From Rutpela maculata (lineage: Eukaryota; Arthropoda; Insecta; Coleoptera; Cerambycidae), in contig OW386292.2 in assembly GCA_936432065.2 (NCBI GenBank), positions 127,779,639-127,843,638 of the forward strand: DNA of 64,000 bases, written 5' to 3'. This document shows, one piece after another, positions 14,101 through 23,720 of the stretch. Under the pieces are notes generated by a model. The model had not been told where the DNA came from. It did no database searches and worked only from the letters and a program-made list of their open reading frames with translations. The stretch's first letter is position 1; every line of letters starts with the position of its first letter. Position numbers and translations under genes: made by a program.

Positions 14101-17100
14101 TAAACCCTTCTAATACATATTCATAAACTCATAACTGTATAACTCTAGGAATATAATAGAAGAATGTGAAAAATCTGAACAGGGGAATTCATGAGATTGT
14201 TTTCTCGAAATCTTGAAATAGAGTAATCTGAGATCCCTTAGCTCTTGAACAGAAAAACTTTAACCCATATAAGCCCATGATTTTGGGGATTCAATAAAAG
14301 CAAATTAGGGAATCTTAATTGAAGATTCAATGAGAATGTAAGTTTGGATGTGGAGGATCTTTCCAGGTGATTTCTGTTTCTTTTGTCTTTGCGAACCTTT
14401 TATTTTACGATATCAAGACATCACATGATGGCAGTCCTTTGTTAAATGTTGAAGAGGAAACATGTGATGTAGAGCAAGAAGCGTAAAATAACTCCGTTAC
14501 ATAGGTCGTTCGTAGATAAAAAAAAAGTTCGCAAAAGCAAGAGATCAAATAAAGTAACCTAAACAGTAATCACCTGAGAAGATACTCCACTTCCAAAGTT
14601 ACATTCTCACCGAATCCCCAATTAAGATTCCCTAATTTGCTTTTATTGAATCCCCAGAATCACGGTGTTATACGGCTAAAAATTTTGCTGTTCAAAAGCT
14701 AAGGGATCACGGGCTACCCGATTTCAAGAATCCGAGAACACAACCTCATGAATTCTCCTGTTTAGATTCTTCACATTCTTCTATTATATTCCCAGAGTCA
14801 TGCAGTTATGGGTTTATGGGATTACTGGGTTTTATAGTAGAAGGTTTGCTGCTGGAATAGGCTTACTTGGTAGCAAGGTAACAAGGTTCCGAGGGCACAA
14901 TCTAATTGATTCCCCAATCGAGAGCCTTCTATTTTCCATCGAATCCTTAGTCGAGGATAGATGGATTACCGTTGAAGATATATGGTGCCATTGGGTGCTT
15001 GTTTCCAAGATTATAACGTCGAATCTCCTTTTTTTTCCGCTGGATCTTCATAATTAAGAGCATACGAGGTTATGGGATGATGAGGTTATGGGATCACAAG
15101 GTTGTGGATGTATGATACTTAAGCACAAAGATCCGAAGTCACAATCTGATTAACTCTCCACTGTTTTCATCGAGTTCTAAGGGTTATGGTGGTTATAGGG
15201 TTATAGAGTCCGATTTAAATGAGTTGGGTGAACAAAAAATTTAACGTAACGTACTAACTGAGGATACTCTACATGTACATCATTTTTTTTATTCGAGTAA
15301 AAACAAACAGTAGACCAATAAATGCTTTCTCTTAAATTTTTAAACTTTTAGTACAAGTTTCGCCGAGATATTTCTTATATAAACTGTGCAAACTATAATT
15401 TTACTTTACTTAAAAATGTCTTACCCAAAACATTTTTAACTTCAATGGGTTCTTCAGTCTTGCTATATTCTTCAAAATAATCTTCAAGTACTTTGCCACA
15501 ATCCACCAAAGTCTGAAACATTGCCTTTAGTTTTCCCGATGTGAAAGTTGGGCTTAGCTTTGCCCTCATACTCTTCCACTTTTGACCACCAATTGCGAAG
15601 AGATGAGCACCTACAAGGTTTAACAACATTAATTTTGCTGCTGGTTGAACAAATAAAACATTGAACGTGATCCTTTCTGACGTTGGCTTTGTTTAATAAC
15701 ATTTTAAAATAAAATCAATACATCAACTACTATACGTTTTACCACCCGTCCTGTGGTGCCTGCTCGTGGAAGAGCTCATATTTCGACTGGAACAGCAGTA
15801 AATATATGCGCAATGTTATGCACACGATATCGCCATTATAGTTATGGTAGACAGTCGGTGCACCCAGGAAGGTCTTTCCGTAAACCTAGGGAAGACCACC
15901 GTGGTCACCTTTACAAAAAGGAGGAAATTCAATCTGGGAGAGTTGCATCTCCGGAAAAATGAATTGCAGGTGAGCAACGAAGTCAAATATTTGAGACTGA
16001 TTCTAGATACTAAATTAAACTGCAATGCTCATCTAGACAGACTGACTGCCAAAGCCACGCAGGCCTTATGGGCTTGTAGAAGAATTGTAGGCAAAAAACT
16101 GGGGACTATAACTAAAAATGGTACACTTTTTGTACAAAAGAATTGTGGTTCCAATAATAATGTATGTCTCCTGATCTGGTGTCAGCAATGCCTACCCCAG
16201 CCATAGAAGCACTATTTTGCCTACCTCCACTACAGTTAGTAGTGGAGAATGAGACCCTGCTAGCAGCGTACAGGCTGAAAACAAAGGAATAAAGTACCAT
16301 GCCAAGAGTGGTACCAAACCAAAATATTTCAACAGATAGGCAAAAATCGGCTATCGTCTAATAGGCAGTCAGATAGAATCAGCGTAAGCCATAACTTCAC
16401 AAAAACTTTTCGGGTATACATGCCTGACAGGGGAGAGGAGAGGAGGGAATAAGGCAACTGCGAAAACATTTAAATGATACCATATGGTACCCGGCAAACA
16501 ATTTAGTAATAAAAAGTAATATTTTCATTTCCTAAATAACTTATTAAGTAATTTTGTTGAGGTAATCAATATAAACTGATAGGAGATATTAGTAATATGT
16601 ATTGAAATGACTAAATATATGACGGTATATCTTGACCAAACTTCGTCAAAAATCAACTTAGAAAATATTTTTTAATACATTAGATGATGTATAGCATTAA
16701 AGGTAAAAAAGTTAAAAAGAGCCGAATTTATAAATTAATAAAATTATACGTACTTAGTGGATCGTCCTTTTCATTTGAATAAAATCCTCTGTCTGAAAAA
16801 TTGTTGAAATCTTTAACCAAAATATATTTCATTATGTCCAAATCAATAACCATGAACAAAGGTTTAAAAAAGGAGTATATTCCAATATACTTCCAACCTG
16901 CAAAGAAAATTATTCAGCTTTGCTTTAAACTTTTTACTACTAGGTTTTTTAAGAGCAGATTTAAATAATGAAGCATTATTGAAAAATGCGTGTTATTTTA
17001 TGTGCAATACTATACAAATTGATTGCAATAAGCCCCACCAGAAATGTTTTTCCTATGTAGCTAATATTATATCATCTATAAAAAGTGATTTACCAGGATA

Positions 17101-20100
17101 TGCGGAAAATATGCGGATAATAAAATGTTGTACTATGTTCAATGTGGGAAAGCCCCTGCAAAATTTTATAGTGCTCCGAGGTAATTTAGTATATTAAAAA
17201 TGGTTAAAACTTACGAAGATACACTACTGTCATTGTCTAAGTCAGTAATAGGGCGACGAACTTACTTGTGAAAGAACACATTGGAGATATGGTATTTTTT
17301 TTTTTTTTGACAAAAATATGAACTAATGTAATTTAGCAAATTTTAATAGAAAGAGTGACCCCAAAAATCGCCCATTTTCTAGCCCTCGAATTTTGTTTCA
17401 AATTAAGTGCTAAATTATTGTTAATAATGAGAACATCCTGAATATAAAATTTCAAGATGAGCATATGTTTGATTTTTGAGATATGAGGGATTGAAGTTGT
17501 GATATGCGTGATGCTATCACAAAATACACAGCCCCACAAAATTAATACTCATCAGCTATGGCAATCAAGATATTCTTAGTATTTTTCGACGCGACGCAGA
17601 ATTCATATCTAATATCGACGAATCCGTATATTCATTGATTAATTCAGGAGGGCCCCTATATAAGGATATTAAGGATGAAAATAGGGAAAAATTATGCTAT
17701 TGAGTCATAGAGCTTCCATGAACAGAAATATAGTAAAAGTCTATTGGCTGAATGCATGAACGAAGATGTTGACTAGGGCTTACACAAAGTAATTGAGACA
17801 CACCCTTGAGAGGGTGAAAACTACCCCAGTATTATACAAAAATGCATAAAAGCTCCAATACCTAACTGACGAAAAAGCTTTATTAATAGGAATGAACCAT
17901 AAAACTGTTATGACCTAGTTCATGAAAACAAACCATCACAGGATGCATCTTGAATTATGAACTTGAGTCAGTGAAAAGATAGTGAATGTACCAGATATTG
18001 CATTCTAATTGCAGTGTGACTGGATCTGGAACGATAACCAATATTCCCACAATAGTTTTCTTATACACCTATGAAGGGGTGAGAAGACAACGCACATTTA
18101 TATATGGAAATACTAACTTGGTCGATTAATAGCACCTGTCCTCTACAGTATGTAACAAAAAATGTAAATAAAAAGAACAAAAAATCGTGGGTAACAAGTG
18201 AAATAATTGAAAAATGTAAAAACTTAAAAAATTTATTCTGGTTACATGCCAATAACATAAATGTTATCGAAAGTTACAAAAATGAAAAAAAGAAATATAA
18301 AACATTAATTCAAAAAACTAAAAAAGAATATTATGATAACGCCATTGAAACATCCTCAAGTAAACCCAAAAAAATTTGGCAAATAGTTAATGAGCAAACA
18401 GGCAGAAATAAGAAAAATGAAATAATTACTCTTAAAAATGAAAGTCAACACATAACAGACCCTGTAAAAGTAGCTGACACTTTTGGAAATTACTTTTCAA
18501 ATATAACAGATATACGCTTGAAAAATCATTACGGTCAATTTTCTTCTAGAAACTGTACTTTTTCAGCTGCCAATGCAAATTCATTCTTTTTCACACCTAC
18601 TGATAGAGAGGAAATTCTAAAAATCATTTCTCAATTGAAAAATAATAATAGTGTAGGCGTAGACGGTATTCCAACTAAATTAATTAAAACTTGCCGAAAA
18701 CAATTTCCCTCACTGTTGAAAATAACATCAGTAATTCCAGTTTACAAAAACAAAGGTGACCCTAATAACGTAGATAGTTATAGGCCTATTGCAATTTTAA
18801 ATGTGCTCTCAAAAATTTTTGAACGACTTATTTATAACAGATTAACAGCCTTCTTAAAGAATCAAAACATCTTAACTGACTACCAGCATGGTTCTTGGAT
18901 GAATAGTTCAACGGAAACTGCAGCTTACCAGCTCATGGAATATGTTTATAAAAATTTAGATGAGGGGCAATTGGTAGCTGGGGTATTCTTTGATCTGTCA
19001 AAAGCATTTGACTGTATTGATCACTCTTTTCTTAAACAAAAACTGTATACTTTAGCAGTAAGAGGCTGCATTTTATCATGGATAATGTCCTACCTTGAGG
19101 ATCGGAAAATATGTATCAAAATTCAAGAAAGTACTTCAAATTATTATAGTATACACAAAGGTGTACCTCAGGGGTCGGTTCTGGGCCCATTACTATTTAT
19201 TTTGTATATCAACGAATTGCCAAATTTTATTACATCTACATGTGTTACAATGTTCGCAGACGACACAACAGTGGCGGTTTCAGCACTGACCGCTGAGGAC
19301 TTGAATAAATCTATAATTAAATCTAAGTTGGTGTAAAAAAATAACCTCATTTTAAACATAGGTAAACCTGTATGCCTTAACTTTTATAACAAAAAGAAAC
19401 ACTCCACCAAGGAAATTGTTGTCAACAATATCAGTTTAAATGAGAGCTCGATAACCAAGTTTTTAGGGTTTTTAGGTTAGTTTTTAGGGGTCTTTTTAAA
19501 TGATAATTTAACATGGTCAGCCCATATAAGCCATGTCAGTAAAACGATCAGTAGATCATATTATGCAATCCTAAAAAATAAGAGATCTGCTTTCTACACA
19601 TTGTCTGTTAAATGTTTATTATTCTCTAGTCTACAGCCATCTTTCATACAATATAGTGCTTTGGAGTAATGCACCAGAAAGCATAAGAATTTTTATAATG
19701 CAAAAGAAGATTTTGCTCTGTTTTTGTTGACAATAAAATTATGACTGTGCCGTGCATATACATTTTTAAACTTGTTCTGTACATAAAAAAATATTCATTT
19801 GTATGAAACAAATTGTAAATATCACAACTACAACACAAGAAAAAAGAATGAATTGTGCACTGTCAATCACAATACCTCGTGATTCTTTCTCATCGCTCTA
19901 GAGAAATTCACAGGGATTTATAATTAATAATACAATTAATATATTTGCTGGGGTTAGAGTGTGGAAGTCTGAAGCAATTTTACAATCATTATACTGAATG
20001 GAAAAAAATTCTGACGTAGGGGTAAGTCTATATCCGTTTTTAACCCTCAAATGGATATAGCGATTTCCAAGAGTGCTTTTCTCTTATGTCAGGGCCTCCT

Positions 20101-23100
20101 GATTTCTTTTCATGCCCCAAATGATCCCGACGGGGGTCCTGTTCTCTTTCCCCATCGTAGGTGTGTTCTAAAAAAGTTACAAAAATTCTAGTTATCATCC
20201 CACATTCATACCTACTGCAATCAAAATGCGATATCTGGTACATTCACTACTTTTCCTTGACGCAAATTCATAATTCAAGATAAGGAGTAGTTTCTCACCC
20301 TGTAACGGATTGTTTTCATGTACTAGGTCGTAACACATTTATGGTTCATTCCTATTAATAAAGCTTAGAGGGTTCAAGTTTTTTCGCCGGTTATTGGAGC
20401 TTTATGCAGTTTTGTATAATATTGGGATAGTTTTCACCCTCTTAAAGGTGTGCCTCAATTACTTTGTGTAAACCCTAGTCAACACCTTTGTTCATGCATT
20501 CAGCCAATAGATTTATAAGTACTATATTTCTGTTCATGGAAGCTCAATAACTCAATAGCATAATTTTTCCCTATTTTCGTCCTTATATAGGGGATGTTTT
20601 TGGCCCTTTTGAATTAATCAATGGATATACGGATTCGTCGATATTAGATATGAATTCTGCGTCGAAAAATACTAAGAATATCTTGATTGCTCTGCCATCG
20701 CTGATGAGTATTCATTTTTTGTGGGGCTGCGTATTATTTGATAGCATCACGCGTATCACAACTTCAGTCCCTCATATCTCAAATATCAAACATATGCTCA
20801 TCTTGAAATTTTGTGTTCAGGATGTTTTCATTATTAACAATAATTTATAGAGCAAGATCCCGTGAACGCCAGACCTACGTTATTTTATAAAATCTGAAAA
20901 ATTTTCTACAGAAGTACACTACTACATGTAAGAATGATTGGCTACTATGAACAGTCGGTCACGGTGGCTTTGACAGGTAACAGGTAGCAAAGGTGTATAG
21001 AATTGCTGCTCAAAATCATCAAATCATTAAGCGTAATTTTTTTATATTGTTTACGAGATACTTTAATAATCCACGTCATCCACTGCCAGATACTTTGTAT
21101 GGTGGCAACCCCCCGCCAGAGCCCTTTAAATTTAAATAATAAAAAATTGTAATTGTACTTACGTTATTTTATAAAATCTGAATTTTATATATGTCACTTG
21201 GGCAACTATTTTAAGGTGTTTCCCAAACAGCCAGACAGTTTCGAAGGTTCCAACCCCCTACCAGACATAGCTGAAAGTCAGCTGTAGGTATGAGCCCAAA
21301 GGAAAGGCAAATTTATATAAAAGCGAGTACGAATGAGACAGATATAATCAAGTAGTATAGGTTTGCTGCGATCAACACAATTGGAGTACACCATAACCGG
21401 ACCTGATCAAGTTCGACCAAATGATTTCACGAAAGAATTGAAGCATTCAAATTTTAAACAAGCTCTTGTTGATTTGTTCATCTTACATTGGACCATTGAT
21501 GAAATGGTACCATTCATTGGTAATAAAACAATCCACATAAATTTGAGGCAGTGTCATTTTTTCATTGTTCATAATTCCAATAGCGTAGTGTCAAGTGTTT
21601 ATGAAGAATTACCATGCCCAGAACATGAAGAAGCAGATACCAAAGTGCATGTAACATTGACTATCAAGCAAATATAGTGATCAGGAGTATTGATAATGAT
21701 ATTGTGGCTGTAATGCTTGGTCACATGCATCACATACAAGATGATTCGCACGTTTGGGTACTTGCAGGTACTGGAAATAACGTAAGATATGTAGACTTAA
21801 CAAAGATCCACGCACAATTGGGCTGTAAAAGCTTGCCTGGATTTCATGCAATCTCAGGATGTGATTATAATCCTGCATGTTTCAGAAAACGAGATTATTA
21901 GGAAGCTTTCATCAAATTTGGAGATAGTGATTTATTTGAAAATACTGACGAACAACATAACATCTTTAACATCATAGAAACATTTATAATGTTAACGGGA
22001 TAATTGATGTTGATGCTTCCCGGCTCCAAATGTTCAGTAATACATATACAGCCTCAGATGTCAACGAAGCTTTTGACCTCAAAAAATTACGGAGTTACGA
22101 TGCTAGCAATCGTGCCCTGTAAAACCGAGTTGCTACAGCAATTTCCGCGAGCAAATTATGTATCCAGTATTTGGAATAATGCTCACTTGAAAATCTTAGT
22201 AAAAACTTTGTCAGTGATTCACTGAAAACCTTAACCTTAATAATTATTATTTGTTTATATTTTTACAGAAACTGATCAAGAAGACGATGTGGAAAGTAAT
22301 GAAATAACTGAATGGGGTAGTAGTGATGAAGAAATTGAAGATTTCGACAACGATGAAAATGAATAAACACATTTCATATTTATATAAATCGATCGATATT
22401 TTTATAAAATTAAATTTTGAATTATAAGCCATTACTAAAAATATAAATAAACAATTTGACCCTTAAACTTTTTATTATCAAACTATTTTTTATTATTAGG
22501 TTCATAGTAAATAATAAAATTTCAATAAAATATCGAAATTTAATTCATAATTACTTTTAAATATATTTTAAAAAAACCACATTTATAATCGGAAATTAAT
22601 TTTCTATTTATTTGTTAAATTTATTTTTTAATAATTTATTAACTGTAAAATTATGGTAATAAAATTTATTATTAATTCAAAAATAATTTCTACATGATTG
22701 AATTATCCGATAAACCTTACTAACGTCGCATTCGTACTCACTTTTATATACATTTGCCAACCTTTGCGCTCATACCTACAGCTGACTTTCAACTATGTCT
22801 GGTAAGGGGTTGGTGCCTTAGAAACTGTCTGGCTGCTTAGGAAGCACCTTAAAATAGTTGCCCAAGTAACATACATAAAATTCAGATTTTATAAAATAAC
22901 GTAACTACAATTACAATTTTTTATTATGGCGGGGGGTTTCCACCATACAAAGTGTCTGGCAGTGGATGACGTGAATTATTATAGTATCTCGTAAACAGTA
23001 TCAAAAAATTACGCTTTATAGTATGATAATTTTGAACAGCAATTCTATACACCTTTGCTACCTGTTACCTGTCAAAGCTACCGCGACCGACGGTTCATAG

Positions 23101-23604
23101 TAGCCAATCGTTCTTACCTTTAGTAGTGTACTTCCGTAGAAAAATTTTCAGATTTTATAAAATGACGTAGGTCTGGCGTTCACGAGATCTTGGACTATTA
23201 GCACTTAGTTTGAAACAAAATTCGAGGGCTAGAAAATGGGCGATATTTGGCCTATTTTTGGGGTCACTCTTTATTAATAGCTAAAAAGTAAACCGTTACA
23301 CTCTACATTTTAGGACCATCTTTTTAAGATGTAAGATTCCTGACTACTAGAATCAAATAAACAAAGACATAGACAAACCTTTCGATTTTGCTCGCTTATA
23401 AATATCTGGAAATACAACACCAAGAGCGGGTGTAACTTTGAGAGGGTTGGTGAAATTTCCAAAGGGTATAGATGGCTCAAAATAAGGAACGTTTCTTCTT
23501 TTCCAGTACTGGAAGGACCATTTGTAAAATGCAATGCCTATTGCTAGAAATGCTGTGACTACACCCAGAACATCAAATAGAAGCACTCCCGTGAGGAACG
23601 CCAT
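3417..23604 (-). CDS. Cytochrome P450, CYP6-like (CYP3 clan), 7 coding exons
   Basis: This is a heme-thiolate monooxygenase of the ER membrane. CYP6 enzymes oxidise plant toxins, insecticides or hormones with electrons from P450 reductase. Coding exons are 23604-23379, 16897-16754, 15610-15425, 11028-10696, 9471-9238, 5883-5632 and 3580-3417. All junctions are GT/AG and all six introns are phase 1. The product is 512 residues, normal for the family. It has an N-terminal anchor, the C-helix WKSMR (135-139), the I-helix GGFETS (from 317), the K-helix ETLR (375-378), FDPDRF (429-434) and the heme loop FGGGPRVCIG (450-459) with the cysteine ligand at 457. No stop or frameshift is visible. CYP6 often has AGFET where this has GGFET. 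The substrate cannot be told from sequence. Confidence 0.93.
3581..4429. other. P450 intron 6, first AT-rich part
   Basis: AT-rich sequence with no coding signal or recognised repeat. An open frame on the plus strand at 3472-3711 is only the antisense of exon 7 and its flank. Confidence 0.6.
4430..4945 (+). pseudogene. CXC-type cysteine-rich protein fragment
   Basis: This is the C-terminal remnant of a recurring transposon-linked protein family. One frame reads SLSQWQKVASLPPTESAA and HSFRTYYQIQHWYGN. Another reads LLKTISCKCTRGCKAACTC, then a stop, then KAGLRYSVICSGCQGQSC. The CxCxxxCxxxCxC spacing resembles the CXC (tesmin/TSO1-like) zinc-binding motif. At least one frameshift and one stop break it. 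It lies in intron 6 of the P450 gene on the opposite strand. Related tails occur at 41518-41740 and 62400-62950. Confidence 0.7.
4946..5631. other. P450 intron 6, remainder
   Basis: No coding sequence is recognised. Short open frames here lack codon structure or family motifs. A G-rich patch lies near 5436-5450. Confidence 0.55.
5632..5883 (-). CDS. P450 exon 6 (K-helix, PERF, heme loop)
   Basis: The acceptor is CCAAAACAG and the donor is G/GTAATTATG. It encodes the end of ETLR through PFGGGPRVCI, residues 376-458, including the cysteine that ligates heme iron. Reading past the donor gives unrelated sequence, which fixes the exon end. Confidence 0.93.
6694..8168 (+). mobile_element. 5'-truncated non-LTR retroposon inside mariner transposase
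   Basis: This copy begins in the middle of the reverse transcriptase (NQFGFRPKLSTTQAV) and continues through LCDLSKAFDCVPH, KHGVPQGSVLGPILF, FADDTTLIAS and VKLLGVTIDDKLNW. The frame is lost near 7500, but the C-terminal thumb remains readable to about 7870 (YNKLPPEVK, LNPFKNAVKR). It ends in a CTAT microsatellite tail. Both flanks are mariner transposase coding sequence, so the insertion site is clear. I could not define a target duplication. Confidence 0.85.
8137..8168 (+). repeat. (CTAT)n tail of the retroposon
   Basis: About eight tandem CTAT units directly after AATAAACG. Simple-repeat tails of this sort are usual at the 3' ends of CR1-group and related retroposons. Confidence 0.9.
8623..9237. 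other. P450 intron 5, distal part
   Basis: An open frame at 8699-9004 (plus) starts MSNFTKSKSSAEIVAEEFN. I do not recognise it and it could be chance. The rest is AT-rich with no signal. Confidence 0.4.
9238..9471 (-). CDS. P450 exon 5 (I-helix)
   Basis: The acceptor is TTTATAG and the donor G/GTAAGTATT. It encodes residues 298-374, including AFFLGGFETSSTTM, the oxygen-activating I-helix, and ends QVID just before the split glutamate of ETLR. Confidence 0.93.
9472..10695. other. P450 intron 4
   Basis: An AT-rich intron of 1.2 kb in which I find no gene fragment or defined repeat. An open frame at 10378-10707 (minus) is read-through from exon 4 past its donor. Confidence 0.65.
10696..11028 (-). 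CDS. P450 exon 4
   Basis: The acceptor is GTGTTCTAG and the donor G/GTAGGATATG. It encodes residues 187-296, starting CFTTDIISSVAFGLEINSF, the usual CYP6 F-T-x-D-x-I region, and running to the linker before the I-helix. The first two bases complete the split alanine. Confidence 0.92.
11029..11589. other. P450 intron 3, proximal AT-rich part
   Basis: Very AT-rich with no coding or repeat signal that I can support. Confidence 0.6.
11590..12860 (-). pseudogene. P-element/THAP9-like transposase remnant
   Basis: On the minus strand, separate frames give LGVTTKNVEFEVEGKKLVY, IFDPCHLVKATRN, a segment ending YFYEQDKTHFYRSAPKLSK, KMKVNLATQVLSHTVTSGM and FIYVCRYLLKRTLEVHSC. These match the order of blocks in P-element and THAP9-type transposases, which act through an RNase H fold and GTP binding. 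Several frameshifts separate the blocks, and neither the THAP DNA-binding domain nor terminal repeats were found. It lies in intron 3 of the P450 gene, on the same strand. Confidence 0.75.
12861..13621. other. Intron 3, middle part
   Basis: A run of TACATAGTTACA-like repeats at 12910-12975 is followed by AT-rich DNA. A more GC-rich patch at 13420-13480 includes CGCATGCGCATACG. No gene is recognised. Confidence 0.45.
13622..15233. mobile_element. Foldback element with internally repetitive arms
   Basis: The left arm (about 13622-14400) begins TTACCCAGCTCATTTAAATC. The right arm (about 14527-15233) ends with its near-complement GATTTAAATGAGTTGGGTGA. The arms match over most of their length: the left has AGGGAATCTTAATTGAAG and the right has ATTAAGATTCCCTAATT. 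The loop is under 150 bp. Each arm is made of about five diverged tandem units of about 130-150 bp with a shared pattern (CATAAC..., GAATCC..., GAAAATAG, GGGAGTT, ATGAGATTGTG). There is no coding capacity. It sits in intron 3 of the P450 gene. Confidence 0.8.
15425..15610 (-). CDS. P450 exon 3 (C-helix)
   Basis: The acceptor is CTTGTAG and the donor G/GTAAGACA. It encodes residues 125-185, with AHLFAIGGQKWKSMR and LSPTFTSGKLKAMF, the CYP6 C-helix region in which W and R contact heme propionates. Confidence 0.93.
15733..16480 (+). pseudogene. I/Jockey-superfamily reverse transcriptase fragment
   Basis: The plus strand reads LPPVLWCLLVEELIFRLEQ, IYAQCYAHDIAII (usual YADD is YAHD) and TVVTFTKRRKFNLGELHL. 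It continues with EVKYLRLILDTKLN, then a frame change into remnants toward 16480. Block order and the TFTKRRK and EVKYL motifs fit the R1/Loa/Jockey side of the non-LTR tree. It is truncated at both ends and lies in intron 2 of the P450 gene. Confidence 0.7.
16754..16897 (-). CDS. P450 exon 2 (no start or stop of its own)
   Basis: The acceptor is TTTCTTTGCAG and the donor A/GTACGTATA. Its 144 nt encode residues 77-123, with KYIGIYSFFKPLFMVIDLD, IMKYILVKDFNNFSDRGFY and NEKDDPL. This is exactly the CYP6 segment missing between exons 1 and 3. The phase matches both neighbours: G/GT makes a glycine and A/GT makes a serine. Confidence 0.92.
16898..17342. other. P450 intron 1, distal part
   Basis: AT-rich sequence with a poly-T run near 17294. 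No gene or repeat is recognised. Confidence 0.55.
18104..20000 (+). pseudogene. CR1/Jockey-type reverse transcriptase, 5' truncated
   Basis: A long frame to 19336 has the pre-polymerase linker (TKNVNKKNKKSWVTSEII) and the blocks SYRPIAILNVLSKIFERL, VFFDLSKAFDCIDH, KGVPQGSVLGPLLF and TMFADDTTVAV, with an intact FADD. No endonuclease domain is present. Beyond 19336 several stops and shifts occur, with readable pieces to about 20000 (LNDNLTWSAHISHVSKTI, MTVPCIYIFKLVLYIKK). A short in-place duplication occurs near 19455-19490 (GTTTTTAGG repeats). It is inserted between the two arms of the surrounding long-inverted-repeat element. Confidence 0.8.
20848..23197. mobile_element. 2.35-kb DNA transposon with ~480-bp inverted ends
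   Basis: It begins TAGAGCAAGATCCCGTGAAC and ends GTTCACGAGATCTTGGACTA. Inverted arms run about 20848-21345 and 22725-23197. TTA flanks both ends (20845-20847 and 23198-23200), and removing the element restores AATAATTTAGCACTT, which matches the uninterrupted opposite arm of the host element. The insertion is therefore certain and the duplication is 3 bp. It carries a broken gene (21363-22365). Superfamily is unclear; a 3-bp duplication is known for PIF/Harbinger, CMC and some Academ-like elements. Confidence 0.85.
21363..22365 (+). pseudogene. EEADTK/SxDxD-motif protein of an uncharacterised family
   Basis: The N-terminal block reads LRSTQLEYTITGPDQVRP, DEMVPFIGNK and PCPEHEEADTKVHV. After a frameshift near 21665 come ANIVIRSIDNDIVAVMLG, VWVLAGTGNNVRYVDLTK and LPGFHAISGCDYNPACF. 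Later pieces are LLQQFPRANYVSSIWNNAH and an acidic tail (EITEWGSSDEEIEDFDNDEN) ending near 22365. Spaced acidic residues (EEAD, then D-N-D, then GCDYN) resemble PIN/XPG-type nuclease folds; that is inference. Several shifts and stops make it inactive. I know this family from arthropod repeats but not a firm name. Confidence 0.65.
23379..23604 (-). CDS. P450 exon 1 (start, membrane anchor)
   Basis: ATG at 23604 opens MAFLTGVLLFDVLG, followed by a hydrophobic anchor (VTAFLAIGIAF) and the basic/proline hinge WKRRNVPYFEPSIPFGN. The donor is AAAG/GTTTGTC. An in-frame ATG at 23628 lies upstream of a good splice acceptor, so it is probably intronic. Confidence 0.9.
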
Positions 23605-23610
23605 GTTTCT
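23605..23610 (-). other. Probable 3' splice site of a 5'-UTR intron
   Basis: A pyrimidine-rich tract ending TTTTGTTTTCCAG stands 6 nt before the P450 ATG, leaving a leader piece AGAAAC on this exon. If used, the first non-coding exon and promoter lie further upstream, beyond or around the RTE insertion. Confidence 0.5.
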
Positions 23611-23720
23611 CTGGAAAACAAAAAACAAAACAATTATTGCGTAGACAAAGTAATATGATCATGATGTCAAGAGATTTGGCTTTTTTTAATTACATGTTTA
23701 AAATCACAAAATCAACTGAT

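Larger units (their letters stand above)
17343..23280. mobile_element. Long-inverted-repeat element, invaded twice
   Basis: The left arm (17343 to about 18090) begins AATAGAAAGAGTGACCCC. Its inverted partner is the right arm, in two pieces: about 20040-20847 and 23198-23280, ending GGGGTCACTCTTTATTAA. Matching landmarks include GACGCGACGCAGAATTCATA on the left and ATGAATTCTGCGTCG on the right. Arms are about 750 bp. The interior holds a non-LTR retroposon, and the right arm is interrupted by the element at 20848-23197. The whole nest fills most of P450 intron 1. The original interior gene, if any, is not evident. Confidence 0.78.

Noticed and set aside
14800..15057. Open frame in the foldback right arm
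   Set aside because: The arm is repetitive non-coding DNA; the frame is a by-product.
15484..15702. Second minus-strand frame over P450 exon 3
   Set aside because: Out of frame with conserved P450 motifs.
3417..23604. P450 pieces as separate pseudogene fragments
   Set aside because: All pieces are in order, on one strand, with matching phases and canonical splice sites, giving exactly one normal-length protein.
23605..23628. Upstream ATG at 23628 as P450 start
   Set aside because: It lies before a strong splice acceptor and adds residues not expected before the membrane anchor. The ATG at 23604 fits CYP6 better.
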